From positions 1-64,000 of the forward strand of contig JAHLWR010000010.1 in assembly GCA_019057815.1 (NCBI GenBank): DNA of 64,000 nucleotides. The letters are read 5' to 3'. The position numbers and the translations under genes are program-made. Every line of letters starts with the position of its first letter. The first letter of the stretch is position 1. Below are positions 27,358 to 35,895 of this stretch, in pieces. The notes under the pieces were generated by a model. That model ran no database searches and was not told the origin of the DNA. It was given only the letters and a program-made list of their open reading frames with translations. The DNA comes from Candidatus Heimdallarchaeota archaeon. Lineage in GTDB: Archaea; Asgardarchaeota; Heimdallarchaeia; Heimdallarchaeales; Heimdallarchaeaceae.

Positions 27358-27679
27358 TCAAATTAGAGGTTTACATTTAAAATTATTTCTATGGATTCTT
27401 TAAGAACAATTAATTTGATTTAAGGTGAGATTATAAAAAATCTTCAAGCTACTTCAAATGAGTTTATTAATGTCGAAAGAAAACTTCGACTTAGTTTTGT
27501 TTATAGGAGAAAAGGATAAAACCGTAATATAATTATTTTGATAATAATAATAATAATTATTTTCGGATACTTAGTGCAAGAGTATATCGTTATTAATTTT
27601 AGTAGATTGTTCCTATTTATTAACATTATACATATTTATATATTGAAATACTTACAACAATATGATAGAGTGATAATCA
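27358..27679. other. Gene-free AT-rich spacer
   Basis: No coding sequence is visible. It contains a short ATA/AAT-repeat run at about 27539-27560. A TATA-like TTATATATTG near 27638 is a likely promoter for the plus-strand gene run that begins at 27680. Confidence 0.4.
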
Positions 27680-27863
27680 ATGATTGAAAAACAAAAAATT
27701 GTTTGGTTAAACTCTGAACTATACACTTAATTGGATATTATTCAAGCTGCGATGAAAAAAAAAGAGTTTCAATGATACAATAGATTATCTTGTAGAATAC
27801 CTCGTTGAGCAGGAAGGAATCCAGCTAGAGCAATTATCCATTCTAACAGAATTAGGGGTATGA
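27680..27863 (+). pseudogene. Broken ribbon-helix-helix-like small protein
   Basis: ATG 27680 reads MIEKQKIVWLNSELYT, then an in-frame TAA, then LDIIQAAMKKK. After a run of nine A (eight would keep frame) it continues SFNDTIDYLVEYLVEQEGIQ and ends in ILTELGV at a TGA four bases before the next gene. VWLNSELYxKL followed by KKSFNDTIDYLV is the ribbon-helix-helix pattern of antitoxins and small regulators. It would have been the first gene and probable autoregulator of the operon that follows. Both lesions could be real decay or read errors at the homopolymer. Confidence 0.5.
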
Positions 27864-27866
27864 AAA

Positions 27867-28202
27867 ATGGAAGTAATAGATTATTACATGAAAGTCTATG
27901 GGAAACTTGATGCAACAATAAAAGTCACATGCGATTGTGGTAATACTTTGTCAGGAGCAGAAAGTATAAATGAACTTGAATATATAAGAGAAGATTATCA
28001 TCAAAACTTCTTGATAGAATGTGACAAATGTAAAAAAACTTACGCTGTTATGTTTGTATTTAGTCATAAAATGAAACCATTCAAATCAATTTTATTGGGA
28101 ACAAATTTAGATGAAAATGAAAAAACAATACAATACGAAGAATGGATAGAAAACACCTATGATGAATGGTCCAAAGTTATTGAGGGGGGATTAGTTAAAT
28201 GA
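27867..28202 (+). CDS. Small zinc-ribbon protein, operon gene 1
   Basis: 111 residues, of unknown family. VTCDCGNTLSG near residue 22 and IECDKCKKTY near residue 51 make a C-x-C/C-x2-C zinc ribbon, and an acidic C-terminal region follows. GGGGT directly precedes the ATG, and the stop overlaps the next start (ATGA at 28199-28202). It is probably a nucleic-acid- or protein-binding adaptor of the operon that ends in the Rad50-like ATPase; this is inferred from position only. Confidence 0.65.
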   Translation: MEVIDYYMKVYGKLDATIKVTCDCGNTLSGAESINELEYIREDYHQNFLIECDKCKKTYAVMFVFSHKMKPFKSILLGTNLDENEKTIQYEEWIENTYDEWSKVIEGGLVK

Positions 28203-29026
28203 CAACTGGAGTAGAAATATACATTGATGAAATAAGAGTTTTGGGAGAAACCATCAGAGATGCTATACGCGCTAATGATATCATAATTTTGAGGGGAATC
28301 CAAGCAATGGAATCCTCCATTTGGAATAAAATCCGTGCATCAGAGAGTATTGTTTCAACAATAATAACCAATGCTTATGACAAACTAAATCCAAGTGATT
28401 CAAACAGAGACAAAGCAAGTAAAATACAAACACATATCATGAAAGAATGGAAAAATAAATGGTATGGGGTTTCAGCTGAAAATATCCTTGAAACATTAGA
28501 AGAATTAGAGCGGTTAGAACTGGTTAATCTCCATATGCGTGACTACATTAACCGACAGGGAGAAGAAGCCTCTGCGCCTTATAAAGTGTCGTTAAAACCT
28601 ATCTGGGATGATGTCATAGAGGAAATGCACAAAGAAGGTGGTGATAGAGTAATCTTTGCTTCTTCAATAGGAAAACTTATTGGATTATCAATAGCTGGTA
28701 ACAGACCTGATGTTGCAGGAAGAAGAATATATGGTGTAGAAGCATGGAGACCAGTTGCTGTTGCTACAAGGAAAGCAAGCTCTGAACCTGATGGATGTAT
28801 TCCAAAAGAAGAACTTGAAGATATATTTGTAAGTACAACAACACATGGTAAGAGAAAATACATCGATATGAGGGAAAGAGATAAAGCTAAAGCTGAAGAA
28901 ATACGATTTATTACTGATGATAAAGGTGCATATGTTACAATTAATAGAAATGCTATACTTGCGTATGAACGCATAGTTACAAATGCACGTAGACTAACAC
29001 AACAGAGGTTTATAGATGACAAATAA
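28199..29026 (+). CDS. Unknown protein, operon gene 2
   Basis: 275 residues without a recognised family. Residues 1-70 are helical. The middle section (WKNKWYGVSAENILETLEEL, about 80-105, followed by a strand) resembles a winged helix. Later there is the small-residue-rich stretch SSIGKLIGLSIAGNRPDVAG. It overlaps the zinc-ribbon gene by four bases and the AAA+ gene by eleven, so the three are translated together. It may be a substrate-recognition or DNA-binding subunit; the sequence alone does not decide. Confidence 0.55.
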   Translation: MTTGVEIYIDEIRVLGETIRDAIRANDIIILRGIQAMESSIWNKIRASESIVSTIITNAYDKLNPSDSNRDKASKIQTHIMKEWKNKWYGVSAENILETLEELERLELVNLHMRDYINRQGEEASAPYKVSLKPIWDDVIEEMHKEGGDRVIFASSIGKLIGLSIAGNRPDVAGRRIYGVEAWRPVAVATRKASSEPDGCIPKEELEDIFVSTTTHGKRKYIDMRERDKAKAEEIRFITDDKGAYVTINRNAILAYERIVTNARRLTQQRFIDDK

Positions 29027-29717
29027 ACAAGATGAATTTTTAGTGTTGAATCCAATTGATATAAGAACAGATATCATCCAACTAAAAGGCAGAAAATACA
29101 ATGAAATCTACGATCTGGTTAAAAAAATAATCAGTCATCAATTTCAACGAAACATCGAAAATGGAATAAAAGGCTTCATTTTTCATGGAGATGTTGGTAC
29201 AGGGAAAACAACGATGGCTAAAGCTTTAAGCAAAGATTTGAACCTTCCTCTGTTTTTTGTTGATGGTATTGATATAGCTAGAAGCCTATATGGTCAGAGT
29301 GAAAGACAAATCGGTACATTATTTGAAATAGCTTCATTGAGAAAAAGCATAATACTAATTGATGATGCTGAATCAGTTTTTCCAAAGAGAGATTGGATTA
29401 AAGGTCAATCATGGCATGTGGCCCAAAACAATGTATTTTTCCATAAATTGGATAATGTTAACACAGCAAAAACAAGCGTAATTCTCACAACTAATCGTTA
29501 TGATCTAATGGATAAGGCTGTAAAGGATAGACTCTACTCAATAATGTTTGATTCTCTTGATATTGAAACACTAAAAGAAATTGCAAAGATAAAATGTGTT
29601 GAATTAGGTATAAGGTCAAAGGAAATATTAGAGAAATTAGAATCAAAAAAAGAAGAGTATTCAAGTGTGAGAGCATTAGAAAAGTTAATAAGAAGAAAAT
29701 ATATCGAAGCAATATAA
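29016..29717 (+). CDS. AAA+ ATPase, operon gene 3
   Basis: 233 residues, a single classical AAA+ module. Walker A is HGDVGTGKTT (57-66), followed by the VDGIDIARSLYGQSERQIG segment that marks the Cdc48/FtsH/RarA side of the family. Walker B is SIILIDDAES (about 109-118), sensor 1 is VILTTNR, and AVKDRLYSIMFDSL has the arginine-finger position. There is a short helical lid. It lacks protease or helicase domains, so it probably remodels a partner, plausibly the protein encoded upstream or the Rad50-like ATPase encoded downstream. Confidence 0.8.
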   Translation: MTNKQDEFLVLNPIDIRTDIIQLKGRKYNEIYDLVKKIISHQFQRNIENGIKGFIFHGDVGTGKTTMAKALSKDLNLPLFFVDGIDIARSLYGQSERQIGTLFEIASLRKSIILIDDAESVFPKRDWIKGQSWHVAQNNVFFHKLDNVNTAKTSVILTTNRYDLMDKAVKDRLYSIMFDSLDIETLKEIAKIKCVELGIRSKEILEKLESKKEEYSSVRALEKLIRRKYIEAI

Positions 29718-29745
29718 GACTCGGATTGGAAACCGGGTCTCAAAA

Positions 29746-30126
29746 GTGTTAGAAATGGTATGGATTTTAATTAATACTCTAAATAAGAATTCATCCCAGC
29801 TTATAAACGAATATTGTAAAAGAAATCCAGAAAAACTGATTGCAAAATTACATTATAAAGTTTTAATATTGAAAAATGATGGTGAAGTACTAGCTTATCT
29901 TGTTAAACTCAAGAAAAGATTTGGCGATTGGGTTGAGTTGTATGTAATTCAACCTTTAGAACTATTTGCGATTCCTGAAAAAATAGTCAGAGTCGGTGAA
30001 TATATGGCAAATCATAAATTAGGCGTTACCACAGAGTATGCAATAAGGCACATACCAGAAATTGAAGATTTGGAGGAATTAAAGAAATGTCAGATAAAAT
30101 TCGAGAGGAAACGGGATATAGAATAG
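29746..30126 (+). CDS. Small unknown protein, operon gene 4
   Basis: 126 residues, alpha/beta, no family recognised. KNSSQLINEYCKRNPEKLIA leads into strands (KVLILKNDGEVLAYLVKLKK and DWVELYVIQPLELFAIP). The 3' end overlaps a further small gene that starts at 30087. Start codon ATG at 29755 is an alternative. It belongs to the operon by orientation and spacing (28 bases after the AAA+ gene). Confidence 0.5.
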   Translation: MLEMVWILINTLNKNSSQLINEYCKRNPEKLIAKLHYKVLILKNDGEVLAYLVKLKKRFGDWVELYVIQPLELFAIPEKIVRVGEYMANHKLGVTTEYAIRHIPEIEDLEELKKCQIKFERKRDIE

Positions 30127-30248
30127 TTGATTTATTAAGAAAGAGTAATTTAAACTTGAAAACAAACATGTTAGATAAAAAGAGTGATCAAAGACTTGAC
30201 AAAATTATAGAGGAAGGGTTATCTCAGTGGGTTGATAATGATGATTAA
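30087..30248 (+). CDS. Small helical protein, operon gene 5
   Basis: A 53-residue protein: MSDKIREETGYRIVDLLRKS at the start and DQRLDKIIEEGLSQWVDNDD at the end. GGAGG lies ten bases before the ATG. It overlaps both neighbours, starting inside gene 4 and ending inside the start of the Rad50-like gene. Small, charged and helical, it could be an adaptor or an accessory of the ATPase. Too short for family recognition. Confidence 0.55.
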   Translation: MSDKIREETGYRIVDLLRKSNLNLKTNMLDKKSDQRLDKIIEEGLSQWVDNDD

Positions 30249-32070
30249 ATTAGAAATGGAAAACATTGGTGGGCTTAGAGGGCATTACGAGTTCTCATTA
30301 GATCTAGGATTGAATATTCTCGAAGCTCCTAATGCAACAGGAAAAACTAGTATTATAAATGGAATTAGAATATTAATTCTTCCATCAAATCATTTAAAGA
30401 ATTTAAGACATTTTCTTAATCTTATGGTCAAAGATGGAAAAATTAGCGCAAAAACTGAACAAAATCTGTACTTGAGAGAGATTCATGAAACTGGAGGAAA
30501 TCTTTTTGTTAGTGGTAACACCTTATTTGAAGTTGATGAGAAAGCCGATGTATTAGCTGTAGCTCATCGTGAAAATGAACTTCTAAATCTTGTAGTTCAA
30601 GGAAAATCTCTAAAACCTGTATTGGATAAATTTTCTGATTCAAAATACTATAGATCTGCTTCACAAATACTTAACTGGAAACAAAAAGCTACCTTAAATG
30701 AATTAAAAAATTATAGAGATGAACAGAGAAGATTAGATGAATACAGAAAGCAACTTACTGACCTTCAGAAGAAGAAACAAGGTTTAATATATGAGCAAAA
30801 GCAAATGGAAGAAATACCGAGTGCAAGTGCAGCAGATATGATGGAAAAACAAACAAAATTAAGGGAACTTACAGAAACGCAAACAAAAATAAAGATAAAC
30901 ATCCAGAACCTGAAGAATAGATTAGAAGACATTAAAACGGATATTAATGAAAGTAGAAGATTAGAAGAGTACTATGATCAACAAATCGAGGACTTTTCAC
31001 AGAGACATCCTGATATCGATAGAGAAATTAAGCAAATCGATGACAAAGTTTCAGAACTAACTAAACAAAAGAATGAAGTTCAAGCTGACCAAAGAATGAT
31101 AAGTATAATGCTTGAAGAAAGTAGAAAAAATCTCTCTGGTGCACATAAACTTGGAGTAGATGAATGTTTAGCATGTGGAAATAGAAGTTTCTCAAGGGCT
31201 GACGCGGAAATAAGAGTTAGAGATTTGGAAAAGAAATATACTAATTTAACAAAAATAATAGGACAAATCAATATTGAAATTGATCAAAGTCAATTAACAA
31301 TAGAATCATTACAAGAGGAACGTCAGAAGATAAAAACAGAATTTTTCACAAAATTAAATGATGTTAGGCAAAATCTTAAATTTAGAGAAAATGAGCGTAA
31401 GAAAAAATTAAACGAAACTTCATTGGAAGAAAAAAGGCTAAAAGAACTAGAAGTTAAAATCAGTGATGTTGAAAAAGGCTTTGATGAAAATATTCTATCA
31501 TTAATGCATAAACAAGGAGATTTGCGTTACCGAATAGGTGTTAATGATGGAGAAATTAATCGTATTCAAGAAACAATCACTGAACGAGCTGATGTAACAG
31601 GAAATATTCAGCGATTGGAAAATAAATTTGAATTTCTTGGTCAAATGATAACTTATTTACAAAATAAAGCGAAAAGCATATCTGATGAATTGATTAATGC
31701 ATTTAACACAAAAATTAATGAAGTTTATCAAAAACTTGATTTCAAGGATTTTGAAAGGATATATATCGATTCTAACTCATTTGAAGTAAACATAATTCGT
31801 AAAACTAATGGCAACCCCATACGACAACCAATTACATCTTTAAGCGATAGTGAACGAAATACTATTGGTATAATTTCAATGTTGGCAGGTAAAGAACAGT
31901 TTTTACCAAACTTTCCTTTATTTGTTCTTGATGCTGTAACTACGGACTATGATGACACTAGATTCAACTCAATTATTGGCTATTTGGTAGAAAATGTTGA
32001 TTATGTCTTAGTGACCAAGTTAAGTCCTTATGAAACAAGTTCAGAATTAAGAATTAAGCATACTTTTTAA
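30238..32070 (+). CDS. Short Rad50/SMC-like ATPase with zinc hook, operon gene 6
   Basis: About 610 residues. Walker A APNATGKTSI is near residue 32-41, long coiled coils span about 160-300 and 325-470, and between them at mid-protein is C-L-A-C (about residues 312-315, ECLACGNRSF), placed as in the Rad50 zinc hook. The C-terminal half-ATPase has the signature TSLSDSERN, Walker B FPLFVLDAVTTDYDD and the YVLVTK strand. It is shorter than Rad50 (about 880 residues in archaea) and has no Mre11 partner. It resembles the small archaeal SMC-related ATPases. It is the last gene of the operon with a AAA+ protein, suggesting a DNA-handling or defence machine. Confidence 0.8.
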   Translation: MMIKLEMENIGGLRGHYEFSLDLGLNILEAPNATGKTSIINGIRILILPSNHLKNLRHFLNLMVKDGKISAKTEQNLYLREIHETGGNLFVSGNTLFEVDEKADVLAVAHRENELLNLVVQGKSLKPVLDKFSDSKYYRSASQILNWKQKATLNELKNYRDEQRRLDEYRKQLTDLQKKKQGLIYEQKQMEEIPSASAADMMEKQTKLRELTETQTKIKINIQNLKNRLEDIKTDINESRRLEEYYDQQIEDFSQRHPDIDREIKQIDDKVSELTKQKNEVQADQRMISIMLEESRKNLSGAHKLGVDECLACGNRSFSRADAEIRVRDLEKKYTNLTKIIGQINIEIDQSQLTIESLQEERQKIKTEFFTKLNDVRQNLKFRENERKKKLNETSLEEKRLKELEVKISDVEKGFDENILSLMHKQGDLRYRIGVNDGEINRIQETITERADVTGNIQRLENKFEFLGQMITYLQNKAKSISDELINAFNTKINEVYQKLDFKDFERIYIDSNSFEVNIIRKTNGNPIRQPITSLSDSERNTIGIISMLAGKEQFLPNFPLFVLDAVTTDYDDTRFNSIIGYLVENVDYVLVTKLSPYETSSELRIKHTF

Positions 32071-32543
32071 TCAAATAATTTAGAGCCTTTCCTTCTTCTT
32101 TCATATCTTAATTTTGAATGGAGAAACTCCACTACCTCTACTTTTTTCCTTCTTTTTCCTGCATCTAAAACAAAGAGTTTATTTCCTTCTTCTGTAATTA
32201 TTTCTGCTCTTATCACCTCCTCTATTCTTACAGGTCTAAAATTCTCCCTACCTCTTTTCTGTATTTTTCTTTTTCTATTCTTTCTAAATTCTCTATAATC
32301 TTCTCAAATTCCCCCTATCTTCTCTCTCGAACATCATTTTATAATCCTTATACACCTTCTCTATTTTTTGAATTATTTTCTCTTCTCCTATTTTTCATAA
32401 TATCCTGCTATTATTTTATGAAACTTTTTTCCGAAAACTAACCCTTTGTCTTCCTTTACCACTCTTCCTTTCTTTCTCTTCTTAAATTCATACATTTTCG
32501 GACATATACTATATATCTCCACATTTGTTGGATATACCTTCAT
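32067..32543 (-). pseudogene. Decayed RecB/Cas4-like nuclease gene
   Basis: From ATG 32541-32543 the frame reads MKVYPTNVEIYSICPKMYEF, followed by GLVFGKKFHKIIAGYYEK and a TAG. The C-P-x-Y...G-x2-x-H pattern is that of the N terminus of Cas4/RecB-family PD-(D/E)XK nucleases. After further stops the last part is readable in another frame (RPVRIEEVIRAEIITEEGNK, FVLDAGKRRKK, ending KLFD) to a TAA that overlaps the stop of the Rad50-like gene on the other strand. Several frameshifts make it non-functional. No CRISPR array or other cas gene is near. Confidence 0.5.
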
Positions 32544-32645
32544 CTTCCTTCCTCTTTACTTGTTAGAACTTATCTGAAATACCCCAAGAACCTTTTTCTC
32601 ATCAACCCTTATATCTCTTATTTGATTTTCACCTTGAAGAATGTA

Positions 32646-34169
32646 ATGATATTTTCTTTTATCAAGAATCTAACAAGATTTAATTATGAAAATGACTTAA
32701 ACTATATAATGATCTTTTCCAAAGATGTAATAAGAAACAAAATCAGCTTACTTAACATAGAGCAAAGCATATTTTCAGATGGTGATATTAATAATATACT
32801 AGAAACTCGGAAGGAATTTTCACGTTCTCTCTTTCTTCTATCTAATCTAGAAGAAACTAACATTGATTCAATGAATGAAATTGAAAAATTAATTCTCCTA
32901 TTCAAGGAAATTGTTGGATTAGAACTATTGGTAAGGTTCAATGTAAGAGAAAAGATTAGAAGGATTTTTTCACGGAGAATATCGCTTTTACTCTCCACTA
33001 GAAAAGAACAACTTGAGATGATTCGAAATCAACTAGATGTCTTGTATATTTTAAGAAGTGATGTCGCACATACTTTATCGATAAATAAAAGTGAAGAATT
33101 TAGTTTTTATTATGGAAATGATATAGTTAAAGCAATACATTTTGCAAACTCTTACCACAAATTAGCACTTGTACGAATGTTCTTTACAGAAAAGAAGATT
33201 ATTGACAAGACATCTTTAGTACTAAAACTTAATGAATTTGATAAGCTTTCAAAGACAGATACAGATAAAAAATTGGACGTTCCTTTACCGCAATACAATT
33301 CAATTCTAAGTAAAGAATTATATCGACTTACAGGTATTGAATCAAGTTCTTCAAGACAAGCTTTCAGTTTTAAATTACCTGAAGAAAGAGAGAAGTATTA
33401 TTTAGGATTGAATTCACATGGAGGTTTAATCACACCTGTACATTCTTCTCTAGATAATTTCGAATACTTCTATGGAGATAAAGAAAATTTTACTGCAGAA
33501 TCACGAATTGTACCTTCAACCAAAGTATGGAATGAATTTATATCTCTGATTAAAGTGAAATTAAAGGAAATACAAATCCTAGAACCTAAACGACTAAGAA
33601 TCGTGTCAAAAACGCATAAATCAGTGTTATTCTTTATAGGATATTACTTTTCCAAAACAAAAAACACTATTGTTATATCAGATATTGACGGAAAAGAAAT
33701 TGATCTTAAACCTTATACTATCAATGTTGATTCTGAACAGTATTGGGACATAAAAAATCAAAACTTAAAACGTACTGATTCAGAAGCTGTTTTAATTCTA
33801 AATATTACTGGACATATTGATCAAATTGTACAAAATGAACATGAAAAACTGAATATTTTAGATCTCCCAAAAATTATATGTAAAATAAAATTAGAAGATT
33901 CTGTGTTGAGTCCAACGAATCAAAAGTTATACAGTTCTGAATTCATTCATAGAGCATGTAGAGCTCTTGAGCTTTATCTAAATAATAATATTCAAACCAG
34001 ATCTTTGAGGAAGATTCACCTATTTGTAAAATCCAGAGGTATTTTTACAATATTGCTTGGTATGCATATGAGATTACTAAATTACGAAGTAGTTCATTAT
34101 GAATTTGGTCGTGAAGACATTCATCAGGATAAAGAAGAATATTATCGAGTATTTAGTAGTCTTAAGTGA
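32646..34169 (+). CDS. HEPN-SAVED fusion, putative nucleotide-activated RNase
   Basis: 507 residues from ATG 32646; a TTG at 32622 opens the same frame. The N-terminal half is helical and includes QLDVLYILRSDVAHT, an R-x4-H motif (R145, H150 counted from the TTG) in the setting typical of Apea-type HEPN domains. The C-terminal part matches a SAVED domain: a Rossmann-like strand VLFFIGYYFSKTKNTIVISD, then VLILNITGHID, and near residue 465 IHLFVKSRGIFTILLGMHMR with the final VVHYEFG...YYRVF. SAVED domains bind cyclic oligonucleotides in CBASS and type III CRISPR; HEPN domains are RNases. No CD-NTase or cas10 is adjacent. TATA-like TTATATC lies about 37 bases upstream. Confidence 0.7.
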   Translation: MIFSFIKNLTRFNYENDLNYIMIFSKDVIRNKISLLNIEQSIFSDGDINNILETRKEFSRSLFLLSNLEETNIDSMNEIEKLILLFKEIVGLELLVRFNVREKIRRIFSRRISLLLSTRKEQLEMIRNQLDVLYILRSDVAHTLSINKSEEFSFYYGNDIVKAIHFANSYHKLALVRMFFTEKKIIDKTSLVLKLNEFDKLSKTDTDKKLDVPLPQYNSILSKELYRLTGIESSSSRQAFSFKLPEEREKYYLGLNSHGGLITPVHSSLDNFEYFYGDKENFTAESRIVPSTKVWNEFISLIKVKLKEIQILEPKRLRIVSKTHKSVLFFIGYYFSKTKNTIVISDIDGKEIDLKPYTINVDSEQYWDIKNQNLKRTDSEAVLILNITGHIDQIVQNEHEKLNILDLPKIICKIKLEDSVLSPTNQKLYSSEFIHRACRALELYLNNNIQTRSLRKIHLFVKSRGIFTILLGMHMRLLNYEVVHYEFGREDIHQDKEEYYRVFSSLK

Positions 34170-34177
34170 TTATTTGA

Positions 34178-34795
34178 TCACTTCAACTCCTTTAGAATTC
34201 TTTTACAAATTCGTTCAGGTGACATTTTACACGTTTCTATTACCAATGATACTTCATTCCTATCTAATGTATCTAGAAAAATTTCTCTTTGTTTTAATAT
34301 GAAATCAATAACTATTTTATTCCATTTTTTAACTGATTTTAGCCTTTCAATAAGAGTTTCTTTTTCAGTATCCAAAACAATTTGAATAACTCGTACATTA
34401 GGCAATTTCTGTTTTAATAATCCTTTTTCAGGATACCATCTTTTTTTTTCAGGATTCTTTAGATAGTAGAATGTATCCCCAGATTCACCACCATTGAAAC
34501 CATCTACAATTACTGTGAAACCTTCATCAGTGAAATTTCTTACAAGGTCTAGCGTGTTTTTATCTGCTAGTTTACATTGTTTCCTATATTCACCAGGATA
34601 ATTTCCAGGTTGTAATCCTGTTCTAGATGCAACTAATCCATTGACAACCATATAGCGCAAAATATCTTGCTCTATGAAAACTGAAGGAGAGATTTTTTCA
34701 GCGAGTTTTTTTCCTATAGTTGTTTTACCAACACCTGTTCCCCCTCTGAGGAATATAGCAAAAGATTTCTTATTATTCACCTTTTGTTTCTTCAT
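34178..34795 (-). CDS. P-loop kinase-like protein
   Basis: 205 residues. Walker A is LRGGTGVGKTTIGKKLAE near residue 16-33, followed by FIEQDILRYMV (an acidic residue after a strand, as in small-molecule kinases) and VIVDGFNGGE; the lid region is rich in Lys and Arg. Layout and length match the AAA_33/APS-kinase/zeta-type group, which phosphorylates small molecules or nucleotide-sugars. It is convergent with the HEPN-SAVED gene (9-base gap) and lies just upstream of the glycan cluster on the opposite strand. The substrate is unknown. Confidence 0.7.
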   Translation of the reverse strand: MKKQKVNNKKSFAIFLRGGTGVGKTTIGKKLAEKISPSVFIEQDILRYMVVNGLVASRTGLQPGNYPGEYRKQCKLADKNTLDLVRNFTDEGFTVIVDGFNGGESGDTFYYLKNPEKKRWYPEKGLLKQKLPNVRVIQIVLDTEKETLIERLKSVKKWNKIVIDFILKQREIFLDTLDRNEVSLVIETCKMSPERICKRILKELK

Positions 34796-34905
34796 TAAAA
34801 CACCATCTTCATAATTCTATATAGATTACTAATTACTAATCACTTTGAATGCAAATTTTTATAAAGAATTAGGTCTTTTTTTTATAGTTTAATAGGTGAG
34901 AATCT

Positions 34906-35895
34906 TTGAATATCGTTGTAACTGGTGGAAAAGGATTTATTGGTTCTAGTGTCTGCGATAGATTGTTAAAAGCAGGTTTTAATGTTATTTCAATTGATAA
35001 TAGAAAGGGCGATAATTATTATTCCATGAATTCCTCTATAATCTCAAAGGAGGTGGATATTACTAATTATACTTCATTGAAAGAAATAATTAGTCAAGCT
35101 GATGGAATCATTCATTTAGCAGCAGTTTCTCGAGTGATTTGGGGAGAGATTTTTCCACAAAAGTGTATTGATGTGAATGTCAAAGGTACTCTAAATATTG
35201 TAGAAGCTGCAAAGCAATCTAAAAGAAAACCTTGGATTATTTTGGGGAGCAGTAGAGAAGTTTATGGGGAAACAGATAGAAATCTTGTAACTGAAGATTA
35301 TCTATCAAATCCCATTAATACTTATGGTATTTCAAAGCTAGCAGCAGAATGTTTAGTAAAGCAATATGCTTTACAGAATGCTTCAAAAACAATGATTCTG
35401 AGATTTTCTAATGTTTATGGAGAGCTTTCTGATATACTTGATAGAGTAACACCAAAGTTTATCCTCAATGCTCTTTTGGATAGACCACTAAGTATCCATG
35501 GAGGGAATCAAATCATGGACTTTACTCATATTGTTGATACTGTCGACGCAATTGAGAGAGCTGTTCATTTTATGAATTCCATTTCTGAGGATAAATTTTT
35601 TGATCATTTCCATATACTTCCTGGAGAATCTAACTCTCTTTATGATTTAATTGAGCATATTAAATCAAATACTAGTAAAAATATCAGAGTTGAACAAGGG
35701 AAGAGAAGAGAATATGACGTTGAGAAATTTACTGGAAATCCTGATAAAGCAAAAGAATTACTTGGATTTAAGTGCAAAATAAAATATAAAGAAGGAGTCA
35801 AAAAAACAATGAATCTCTTCGAAAAAGAACTGCAAAACAACAAACCAAAAGTAGTACAAAAATTTAAGGAGGATTCAAAATGCGAATTGCTATAG
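34906..35895 (+). CDS. NAD-dependent sugar epimerase/dehydratase (extended SDR)
   Basis: 329 residues. Rossmann motif TGGKGFIGSSV at 6-16, HLAAVSRVIWGE near 73, SSREVYGE near 111 and the catalytic Y-G-I-S-K near 142, then the C-terminal substrate half with NVYGELSDILDRVTPKF. The enzyme type (epimerase, dehydratase or decarboxylase of a nucleotide sugar) cannot be fixed. TTG start with AGGTGAG seven bases upstream and TTTATAAAG as TATA box. It is the first gene of a co-directional cluster and overlaps the GT4 gene by 16 bases. Its N-terminal half resembles the chimera at 18902. Confidence 0.85.
   Translation: MNIVVTGGKGFIGSSVCDRLLKAGFNVISIDNRKGDNYYSMNSSIISKEVDITNYTSLKEIISQADGIIHLAAVSRVIWGEIFPQKCIDVNVKGTLNIVEAAKQSKRKPWIILGSSREVYGETDRNLVTEDYLSNPINTYGISKLAAECLVKQYALQNASKTMILRFSNVYGELSDILDRVTPKFILNALLDRPLSIHGGNQIMDFTHIVDTVDAIERAVHFMNSISEDKFFDHFHILPGESNSLYDLIEHIKSNTSKNIRVEQGKRREYDVEKFTGNPDKAKELLGFKCKIKYKEGVKKTMNLFEKELQNNKPKVVQKFKEDSKCELL

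Noticed and set aside
27537-27562. ATA/AAT trinucleotide run that could be a repeat array
   Set aside because: Too short (about 22 bases) and in very AT-rich DNA; not a CRISPR repeat or origin iteron array.
32067-32543. Cas4 of a CRISPR adaptation module
   Set aside because: The gene is decayed, lacks visible Cas1/Cas2 neighbours, and the N-terminal pattern is shared with many RecB-type nucleases.
34178-34795. Nucleotide kinase partner of the viperin
   Set aside because: Viperin loci often include a nucleotide kinase, but this P-loop kinase is 22 kb away, on its own and next to the glycan cluster, so no link can be argued.
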